NCBI GenBank assembly: GCA_030754235.1
Contig: JASMAS010000076.1
Coordinates: forward strand, 1 to 64,000
DNA length: 64,000 nt
Source: Litorilituus sp.
GTDB taxonomy: Bacteria; Pseudomonadota; Gammaproteobacteria; Enterobacterales; Alteromonadaceae
Direction of reading: 5' to 3'
Below the pieces are notes generated by a model. The model made no database searches. It was given only the letters and a program-made list of their open reading frames with translations, and was not told where the DNA came from. Position 1 is the stretch's first letter. Each line of letters opens with the position of its first letter. Positions 58,628 through 64,000 of this stretch are shown piece by piece. A program made the position numbers and the translations under genes.

Positions 58628-59082
58628 TTACTTCCTGTAACTTTATTATGCAACACAATATATTACGAATAAGCGTATATTTTCAAGAGATAAAAGCATT
58701 TAAGTCGCGGTGAGTAGAGTGTAGCCTAGTCATTCTAAGCAAATACTACTCAACAAAGAATAAAATGCTTTTAGCCGAATCCTTCGGACTACGTTTGTTG
58801 GCCATTTTTACTGCGTTATCGCCTTTTTATGTGCAACACCCCCTAGGCTAATGACCATTCTGATTATCAATTTATGAATATTTTACTTTTTCTCAATATA
58901 AAATTTAGAGTGGAGTTTCTTAAAACAATAGCCCTACAACCGCACATTATTCTATGAGTAAATGTTACCTATATTCACCCAAAAAAAACATACCATTCCT
59001 TCCTCTAATATTTCAATATGCATGTCTTAGTATAAAATTGATTTGATCTTTGATATATTTCATATCTACGCATAAGGAGAGC
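58628..59082. other. 455-bp gene-free region containing repeat copy B
   Basis: No gene seen. The left part is the 147-bp dispersed repeat (58687-58833); the right part is AT-rich and must hold the promoter for the substrate-binding protein gene. The 61-67 codon frames overlapping here have no ribosome binding site. Confidence 0.55.
58687..58833. repeat. 147-bp dispersed repeat, copy B
   Basis: Ungapped match to 44745-44891. Internally AAAAGCATTT (58692-58701) is inverted as AAATGCTTTT (58763-58772), so the left half can fold into a long stem-loop. The right half holds a small TCCTTCGGA hairpin. Both copies lie next to the upstream end of a gene. Confidence 0.8.
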
Positions 59083-59838
59083 ATGGTGAAGCTAAAATTT
59101 TTTTTATTTGTTTTAAGCATTGCCATTGTTTTTCATAGCATGGCTACAGCACAGGACGAGATTGTTCTGACATCTACTGAATTCCCTCCATATGGAAGTA
59201 AAACCCTGCCAAATTATGGGTTTGTTTCTGAAATAGTAAAGACTGCTTTTGAACGCATAGGGCATAAAGTAAAAGTACTTTTTGTCCCCTTTGAAAGAAG
59301 CATCAAAATGGCTCAACAAGGAAGTGTGGACGGAACCTATGCTATTTGGTATAGCAAAGAAAGAGAACTCGACTTTGTATTTTCTGATCCCTTATCATCT
59401 AGCAGTATTGTATTTTACAAACGTCATGATAAAAGCATTGATTTTGGTGGGCAGTATGACAAATTAAAAGAACATACTATAGGAGTAGTACAAGGTTACA
59501 TTAACCCCCCTGAATTTGAAAAAGCCCACTATTTAAAGCAATACAAGGTAAAATCAGAAGTTCAAAACTTACAAATGTTATTTCATGGCAGAATTGATTT
59601 AATGCTTGTAGACAAACTTCTTGCCCAGCACCTCATTAATACAAAATTTCCACACTATAATAATATATTAGTGCCTATGACCACTAAATTGAAAGAAGAT
59701 ATTCTTTATCTCGCTATATCAAGAAAAACCAATAATTACCAAAAAAAAATTTCAGACTTTAATGAGGGCTTAAAGCAAATAACAAAAGATGGGACAATAA
59801 AAAAAATCATAGCGAAACATAAACAATCCTATGATTAA
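59083..59838 (+). CDS. Periplasmic amino-acid-type substrate-binding protein (SBP_bac_3)
   Basis: Secreted solute-binding protein of about 251 residues. The start at 59083 follows an AAGGAGAGC site and gives the signal peptide MVKLKFFLFVLSIAIVFHSMATAQ. The mature part has the family opening IVLTSTEFPPYGS and the lobe segments FVSEIVKTAFERIGHKVKVLFVPFERS and GTYAIWYSKERELDFVFSDPL. No permease or ATPase gene is nearby, so it may act as a lone sensor-type binding protein, as is common in Alteromonadales. Confidence 0.88.
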   Translation: MVKLKFFLFVLSIAIVFHSMATAQDEIVLTSTEFPPYGSKTLPNYGFVSEIVKTAFERIGHKVKVLFVPFERSIKMAQQGSVDGTYAIWYSKERELDFVFSDPLSSSSIVFYKRHDKSIDFGGQYDKLKEHTIGVVQGYINPPEFEKAHYLKQYKVKSEVQNLQMLFHGRIDLMLVDKLLAQHLINTKFPHYNNILVPMTTKLKEDILYLAISRKTNNYQKKISDFNEGLKQITKDGTIKKIIAKHKQSYD

Positions 59839-59916
59839 AGCTGAAGCTTGTAGCAGAACTGAGTAAAACACATGATCTTTTGCTCAAAACTATTCAGCCT
59901 TAGTCACATCATGATC

Positions 59917-60147
59917 TTAATCAATAACAACTTCACCGGAGCTACTTTTTTTATCCCTCGCTAATTCTCTACTTATTTTTTGGGCATGGGTTTCTGAATT
60001 TTTTACACAATCATGAGAAGTAAAACTTAACGCTTTTAAAGTATTAATCATTTCAAGATGCGACTTCAAACAGTTGTTCCATAGTTCATCCTTAAACAAA
60101 TAGCCAACATAAACTATTTTGATATTTATTATTTGCTGATTAATCAT
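59917..60147 (-). CDS. Small hypothetical protein
   Basis: A possible 76-residue protein, mixed charge, without a membrane helix or known motif. No clear Shine-Dalgarno precedes its ATG. It is kept only because nothing else occupies the interval; it may be spurious. Confidence 0.25.
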   Translation of the reverse strand: MINQQIINIKIVYVGYLFKDELWNNCLKSHLEMINTLKALSFTSHDCVKNSETHAQKISRELARDKKSSSGEVVID

Positions 60148-60297
60148 GAATATAAGTTAGCATACTCAATATTAGAGATCATTTAAATATACTTCACTGC
60201 TATTTGAATTAAGAGATTTTCTAGTGACATATATTCAGCAATAATTATATGATAGTTTAAGTGGTTTTGACGTGAGATAAATTCATAAGGACTTTGT

Positions 60298-60717
60298 ATG
60301 AGAGGCGCAGGTGGCACTTCAGGTGGTTTAGGAAGTTTTTTTATCGGACTTATAATGATGTGTGGTGGCTTTTATATGCTATTGAACGCCATTACAGTTA
60401 CATCAAATTTTGGCATGGGAATGCGTTTATATGGCTTTTCTGTAATGGGAGGCCAGTATAATGTAACCAGTGGTATGATCATGATCCCTTTTATTTTTGG
60501 TGTCGGGTTGATTTTTTATAATAGTAAGAATATTTTAGGCTGGTTGCTATCTTTAGGAGCAATAACAGGGTTAATATTTGGCGTAATTTCCTCCATTCGT
60601 TTCTCATTTAGAACTATGACTTCTTTTGATTTAATCGTCATATTGGTTCTAGCTGTAGGAGGTTTGGGCCTATTTCTTCGCTCTTTGAAAGCTTTAGATG
60701 AAAGGCTACCAGATTAG
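60298..60717 (+). CDS. Small glycine-rich membrane protein, unknown function
   Basis: A 139-residue protein with a good AAGGA ribosome site. A Gly-rich N-terminus (RGAGGTSGGLG) is followed by a helix (SFFIGLIMMCGGFYMLLNAI), a soluble loop with GMRLYGFSVMGGQYNVTSG, and three more helices. It resembles conserved hypothetical membrane proteins widespread in bacteria; I cannot assign a role. Confidence 0.7.
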   Translation: MRGAGGTSGGLGSFFIGLIMMCGGFYMLLNAITVTSNFGMGMRLYGFSVMGGQYNVTSGMIMIPFIFGVGLIFYNSKNILGWLLSLGAITGLIFGVISSIRFSFRTMTSFDLIVILVLAVGGLGLFLRSLKALDERLPD

Positions 60718-60763
60718 TCATATTTTCATGATGCTTTGACTAGCTAAATTTTAACAGTCTAGT

Positions 60764-61219
60764 TCAAGTTGCCGATGATTTAGAGTTGAGTAGAACAGGT
60801 CCTATGTCGTGCTCAGCTACTTCATCATTTGGGTTATACAATGGGCACTTTGATAAAGATAGGCAACCACAACCAATACAGCTCCCTAACGAGTCTCTAA
60901 GTTTTGCCAACCTAGCAATTCTGTTATTAAGCATTTTGTGCCAACGAGTACTTAACCGCTCCCAGTCTTCCACTGTTGGAGTTCTATTATCAGGCAAGTC
61001 AGCTAAGGTATCCTTAATTTTCTCCAGTGTGATCCCTAATTTTTGAGCTGCTTTGATTACCGAGATACGTCGTAACACATCGGGCTTGTAACGCCTTTGA
61101 TTCCCTTGATTTCGCCAACTTCTGATCAAACCTTTTTGTTCGTAGAAGTGCAAAGTGGAGACCTTTATTCCACATCTTTTGGCGACTCGACCAACAGACC
61201 ATGTTGCTTCATTTGACAT
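60764..61219 (-). CDS. soxR: Redox-sensing MerR-family activator SoxR
   Basis: 2Fe-2S transcription activator triggered by redox-cycling compounds or superoxide. The MerR helix-turn-helix is SVGRVAKRCGIKVSTLHFYEQKGLI, and the cluster ligands are C114, C117, C119 and C125, in the C-x2-C-x-C-x5-C spacing of SoxR. Length is 151 aa. It is divergent from a VOC gene whose promoter carries a SoxR box, so that gene is the likely target. No soxS is seen. Confidence 0.95.
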   Translation of the reverse strand: MSNEATWSVGRVAKRCGIKVSTLHFYEQKGLIRSWRNQGNQRRYKPDVLRRISVIKAAQKLGITLEKIKDTLADLPDNRTPTVEDWERLSTRWHKMLNNRIARLAKLRDSLGSCIGCGCLSLSKCPLYNPNDEVAEHDIGPVLLNSKSSAT

Positions 61220-61234
61220 AATTTACAAAAAAAC

Positions 61235-61265
61235 TTTACCTCAACCATACTTGAGCTTTTAACAT
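61235..61265 (+). promoter_or_regulatory. SoxR-controlled promoter with soxbox
   Basis: The soxbox is CCTCAA-N6-TTGAGC (61239-61256), matching the E. coli soxS operator half-sites except for the last base. The -35 TTTACC (61235-61240) and -10 TAACAT (61260-61265) are 19 bp apart, the overlong spacer required for MerR-family activation. It faces the VOC gene. Confidence 0.85.
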
Positions 61266-61303
61266 TACTCCCGTCTTAATTAAATAGCTAGGAGAATATT
61301 AGA

Positions 61304-61732
61304 ATGATTAAATTGGAACATTTGAATTTAGTAGTCAAAGATATGAAACACACATTGAGCTTTTATCAGGCTGCTTTTCCACACTGGACAATTCGTTGTC
61401 AAGGTGAAGGCGAGTGGTTTGGTACCTACAGACAATGGCTTCATTTTGGTGATGACTATCAATATTTGACGTTTAATGACAATGGATTGGGTAATAATAG
61501 AAACCTTGAAAGCAATCACATGGGTTTGGCACACTTCGCTTTTGTAACAAACAACTTAAAGGCGGTAGTTGATAGACTTGCCAAAGCTGGTTTTAAGGTG
61601 GCTAAACAAGGAACAAAAGCCACTTATCGTAGAAATTGTTATTTCTTCGATCCAAATGGGTATGAAGTAGAGTTTGTTGAATACTTGTCAGATACCCCTG
61701 CTCAAAGAAATTTATCTGAGGTTAGCTATTAA
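61304..61732 (+). CDS. VOC-family (glyoxalase/dioxygenase-like) protein, SoxR target
   Basis: A 142-residue metal-binding VOC protein. Two beta-alpha-beta-beta-beta modules: LEHLNLVVKDMKHTLSFYQAAFP with a putative metal His at residue 5, and MGLAHFAFVTNNLKAVVDRLAKAGF, ending in CYFFDPNGYEVEFVEY with the conserved Glu. The reaction is unknown; co-location with SoxR points to detoxification of redox-active or electrophilic small molecules. Confidence 0.88.
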   Translation: MIKLEHLNLVVKDMKHTLSFYQAAFPHWTIRCQGEGEWFGTYRQWLHFGDDYQYLTFNDNGLGNNRNLESNHMGLAHFAFVTNNLKAVVDRLAKAGFKVAKQGTKATYRRNCYFFDPNGYEVEFVEYLSDTPAQRNLSEVSY

Positions 61733-62077
61733 ATATAGCCTTTACTCTAGGTTTATGTCGCTTATATGGTAATTGGTGACAGTTGGCCCATTATGTAAAA
61801 GCTTATTATGCGTAGATTATTTAATTTGGCTGAATACAATATTGAACCATTCATGGCAACAATACCGATCGAAACAAATTTTACAACTCTCTGGTATCTT
61901 ACATAAGCAACCGTTGGAAAATCTCTAATCACTAAACCATTTAGCAATTTTCTACGTATATACCTAAATGGATATAGAATACTGAGTTAAATTGCAAAAT
62001 AGTATTCTGTTTTGGGTTTTCATGGGTATGTTAGACTAGAGTAAATTGTTATAAGCCAAATCAAATATAGAGGTAAA
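61733..62077. other. 345-bp region between VOC gene and deformylase gene
   Basis: No convincing gene. There is an inverted repeat AGAATACT/AGTATTCT (61976-62008). A GTTAGAC at 62030-62036 satisfies the GTTRRRY core of integron sites, but the flanking arms do not pair properly. Confidence 0.45.
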
Positions 62078-62581
62078 ATGGCCGTTTTAGAAATCCTTAA
62101 AGCTCCAAATGAAAAGTTAAAAGTTACAGCTGAGCAAGTTACTGATATTGAGAAAGTCCAAAGATTAATAGATGATATGCTTGAAACAATGTATAGCACT
62201 AAAGATGGAATCGGTTTAGCCGCTGCACAAGTTGGCAGAAGAGAAGCCATCATAATGGTCGATATTTCAGAGGAAAGAAACTCTCCTCTGATTTTAGTTA
62301 ATCCTGTTGTAATTAGCGGTACAAACAAAGAAATGGGACAAGAAGGCTGTTTATCTGTTCCTGGTTACTACGCTGATGTAAAACGCTTTACTACTGTTCA
62401 AGTAAAGGGCTTAGACCGTAATGGAATAGAAATCGTTGTTGAAAGTGATGACTTTTTAGCAATTGTTTTACAACATGAAATCGATCATTTGAAAGGTAAA
62501 TTGTTTATTGATTATCTTTCCCCATTAAAACAACAAATTGCATTAAAAAAAGTGAAGAAAGTAATTAAAAAAGTAGCATAA
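62078..62581 (+). CDS. def: Peptide deformylase (accessory copy)
   Basis: Metalloenzyme that removes the N-formyl group from nascent proteins. All three motifs are intact: GIGLAAAQVG (44-53), EGCLS with metal ligand Cys91, and QHEIDH with H133, E134 and H137. Length is 167 aa, and a GAGGT ribosome site precedes it. No fmt is adjacent, unlike the housekeeping def, so this is likely a second, mobile copy; the degenerate attC that follows it supports that. Confidence 0.93.
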   Translation: MAVLEILKAPNEKLKVTAEQVTDIEKVQRLIDDMLETMYSTKDGIGLAAAQVGRREAIIMVDISEERNSPLILVNPVVISGTNKEMGQEGCLSVPGYYADVKRFTTVQVKGLDRNGIEIVVESDDFLAIVLQHEIDHLKGKLFIDYLSPLKQQIALKKVKKVIKKVA

Positions 62582-62588
62582 AAATGCC

Positions 62589-62684
62589 TTATAACGGCAC
62601 AATAAGCGGCAAAAAATTGTTGGCTAAAATTAGCGAGGCACTACCAAAAAGCCAACTGTTTTTGTCCGTTTAATTGCCTTAATA
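62589..62684 (+). other. Degenerate attC-like integron recombination site
   Basis: A 96-bp imperfect palindrome beginning TTATAAC and ending CTTAATA. Inside, the arm AAGCGGC-A-rich-TGTTGGCT (62606-62625) is mirrored by AGCCAACTGTTTTTGTCCG with unpaired bases, as in attC bottom-strand hairpins. The final R' box should read GTTRRRY but has C in place of the essential G. I infer a site that is worn or inactive. Confidence 0.6.
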
Positions 62685-62702
62685 TATTTTTTATACCAGA
62701 AT

Positions 62703-62716
62703 CCAATATATATTGG
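62703..62716. promoter_or_regulatory. Palindromic operator of parDE
   Basis: CCAATATATATTGG is a perfect 14-bp palindrome 19 bp before the parD ATG, within an ATACCA...TGGTAT frame. ParD-type antitoxins autoregulate through such short palindromes. Confidence 0.6.
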
Positions 62717-62735
62717 TATTGAGAGATTTTGTATT

Positions 62736-62975
62736 ATGGCTAAAAACACAAGCGTAACATTGGGCGATCATTTTGATCAATTTATAAATCAACAACTTAA
62801 CACTGGTCGTTATGGATCAGTAAGTGAAATAATTAGAGCTGGATTAAGAGCTTTAGAAGATCAAGAAGCCAAACTATTAAATTTACGCAATATGCTAATT
62901 CAAGGTGAACAAAGCGGTATTGCTAATTATAGATATGAAAGTTTATTAACCGAGTTAGATAAAGATAACCAATAG
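62736..62975 (+). CDS. parD: ParD-type antitoxin
   Basis: A 79-residue ribbon-helix-helix antitoxin. The N-terminal DNA-binding unit is NTSVTLGDHFDQFINQQLNTGRYGSVSEIIRAGLRALED, followed by a toxin-wrapping C-terminal helix. It ends directly at the parE start with no gap. It lies between two attC-like sites, so the pair looks like one integron cassette. Confidence 0.94.
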   Translation: MAKNTSVTLGDHFDQFINQQLNTGRYGSVSEIIRAGLRALEDQEAKLLNLRNMLIQGEQSGIANYRYESLLTELDKDNQ

Positions 62976-63269
62976 ATGAATAAGTTTTTATTATCTTCAA
63001 AAGCAAAGTCAGATTTAATTAAAATAGCTAAATATATCCAATTAACTTGGGGTAAATCACAAAGAAATGATTATTTAAAAGTAATGGATAATACGTTTCA
63101 ATTTTTAGCCGATGATCCAAAGTTAGGCATTAATTGCGATTATATTAGAGAAGGCTACAACAAGTACCCTCAAGCTAGTCATGTAATATATTATAAAGAG
63201 CATAAAGTTAATCACATTTTAATAGTGCGACTATTACATAAAAGTATGGATGTAAACTCCGCACTCTAG
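62976..63269 (+). CDS. parE: ParE-type toxin (RelE/ParE superfamily)
   Basis: A 97-residue toxin; ParE homologues poison DNA gyrase. Sequence shows LSSKAKSDLIKIAKYIQLTWGKSQRNDYLKVM and HVIYYKEHKVNHILIVRLLHKSMD, typical of the family C-terminal strand. It appears intact, with no frameshift. Its ATG abuts the parD stop. Confidence 0.93.
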   Translation: MNKFLLSSKAKSDLIKIAKYIQLTWGKSQRNDYLKVMDNTFQFLADDPKLGINCDYIREGYNKYPQASHVIYYKEHKVNHILIVRLLHKSMDVNSAL

Positions 63270-63274
63270 AAAAA

Positions 63275-63371
63275 TATAACAAGTTACGCAAACGAACGCT
63301 AAACAGTTGGCTAGCGCTCGTTCCTCGAAATTATAGCCAACAATTTCACGCCGCTTAGTAAGGCGTTAGGT
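63275..63371 (+). other. attC integron recombination site
   Basis: A 97-bp palindrome-like element starting TATAACAAG and ending GGCGTTAGGT, with GTTAGGT fulfilling GTTRRRY. The inner arms CAGTTGGCT (63304-63312) and AGCCAACAA pair, and the outer TAAC/GTTA ends are complementary, like Vibrio cholerae VCR-type sites. It follows parE by 5 bp and precedes the next gene by 6 bp, the normal cassette arrangement. Confidence 0.82.
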
Positions 63372-63377
63372 AATATT

Positions 63378-63917
63378 ATGAAAAATACTGCAATAATCGT
63401 AAATTCGCTGTTAGCTTTATTGATCAGTTGTAACTTATATGCAACTGATTTAAAAGTAGGGGATCAAGCGCCAAACTTTACTTTACAGGCAACTAATGGT
63501 GACTATTATCAACTAAGTGACTACAAAGACAAAAGTGCAGTAGTTCTCGCTTGGTACCCTATGGCAAACACACGAGGTTGCACCATAGAGTGCTTGTCTC
63601 TAGTCGAAAAAGGCCACCTTATTAGAGCGTTTAATGCCAACTATTTTATGGCCAGTGTTGACCCTTTAGATGACAATAGAGATTTTGCAAAAAAAACCAA
63701 AGCAGATTTCCCTATGCTTAGCGACCCATCAAAAGAAACAGCTAAGTCTTATGGTGTTTTAAATTTTTTGCGTGTTGCTAGTAGAGTAACCTTTTATATT
63801 TCCAAAGAAGGTAAAATTTTAAAAATAGATGACAATATCAGTCCTGCAACAGCAGCGGAGGACATCGCTACTAACTTAAATACGCTAAATATTGCACTAA
63901 AAAAACTCGATAAATAA
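63378..63917 (+). CDS. Exported peroxiredoxin (BCP/PrxQ-like)
   Basis: A 179-residue peroxidase with a signal peptide (MKNTAIIVNSLLALLISCNLYA). The active site PMANTRGCTIEC contains peroxidatic Cys68 and a possible resolving Cys72, matching the BCP/PrxQ T-x-G-C-T-x-E-C motif. The opening LKVGDQAPNFTLQATNGDYYQLSDYKDK is canonical AhpC/TSA. It starts 6 bp after attC, so it is probably carried as a cassette. It would reduce peroxides in the periplasm. Confidence 0.92.
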   Translation: MKNTAIIVNSLLALLISCNLYATDLKVGDQAPNFTLQATNGDYYQLSDYKDKSAVVLAWYPMANTRGCTIECLSLVEKGHLIRAFNANYFMASVDPLDDNRDFAKKTKADFPMLSDPSKETAKSYGVLNFLRVASRVTFYISKEGKILKIDDNISPATAAEDIATNLNTLNIALKKLDK

Positions 63918-64000
63918 TTAATTAACAACTATCTATGCTATTCACACTTCACATAATCAAACAAGCTAAGCGTAGTACTGTACGATATTGAATACTTATA
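63918..64000. other. Right edge of the window after the peroxiredoxin gene
   Basis: No complete attC is visible in these 83 bp. If the peroxiredoxin is a cassette, its own attC would begin here or just beyond the window. Confidence 0.4.

Noticed and set aside
61762-61947. 61-codon minus-strand frame between VOC and deformylase genes
   Set aside because: No ribosome site, low-complexity composition and no recognisable domain.
61962-62036. Possible third attC ending in GTTAGAC before the deformylase gene
   Set aside because: The end motif satisfies GTTRRRY and ACCTAAA lies at a plausible distance, but the inner arms do not pair as L'/L'' boxes; only a small AGAATACT/AGTATTCT stem is present.
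62581-62735. Rho-independent terminator after the deformylase gene
   Set aside because: The long imperfect palindrome has attC-type arms and unpaired bases rather than a compact GC stem followed by T residues.

Overview
The window is 64 kb of low-GC chromosomal DNA from a gammaproteobacterium of the Alteromonadales, most like Colwelliaceae (Colwellia/Thalassotalea). This rests on gene order (rsmI-lpoA-yraN-diaA-dolP, sspBA-petCBA-rpsI-rplM, pilABCD-coaE-zapD-yacG, and an uninterrupted dcw cluster), protein lengths and AT-rich codon use. The exact genus is inference. I recognise no rRNA, tRNA or CRISPR array. The only classical RNA gene I see is rnpB.

Layout: (1) 1-2.8 kb: the edge of an integrated element, with a zinc-peptidase-like gene cut by the window edge and a tyrosine recombinase beside the 3' end of rnpB. 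(2) 3.2-8.6 kb: rnpB, rsmI, then lpoA-yraN-diaA-dolP, covering ribosome, envelope and replication-initiation functions. (3) 8.7-13.8 kb: sspBA, the cytochrome bc1 operon and rplM-rpsI, all on the minus strand. (4) 14.1-20.9 kb: type IV pilus genes pilABCD followed by coaE, zapD and yacG. (5) 20.9-25.8 kb: mutT, secA, a LytM-type M23 peptidase and a DciA-like DUF721 gene. (6) 25.9-44.6 kb: lpxC and the full division and cell wall cluster, transcribed mraZ to ftsZ on the minus strand with many overlaps and start/stop couplings. MraZ boxes precede mraZ, and murE has a perfect hairpin masking its Shine-Dalgarno sequence. (7) 45-54.9 kb: an acyl-CoA dehydrogenase, a transglutaminase-like protein, a Dyp peroxidase, a TPR hybrid histidine kinase, a GlyGly-CTERM cyclophilin, and glnK-amtB behind a sigma54 promoter. 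(8) 55-64 kb: an accessory stretch with a giant DUF2339 membrane protein, a periplasmic binding protein, soxR with a divergent VOC gene carrying a textbook SoxR box, and finally what looks like an integron-type cassette run without an integrase (def-like gene, degenerate attC, parDE, intact attC, exported peroxiredoxin).

The least expected signals are the two attC-like sites at the right end, a 147-bp repeat present in two ungapped copies 14 kb apart, the SD-sequestering hairpin inside the ftsI-murE overlap, and paired GTGTACC sites between the recombinase and rnpB. All functional statements come from reading motifs by eye; no database search was run.
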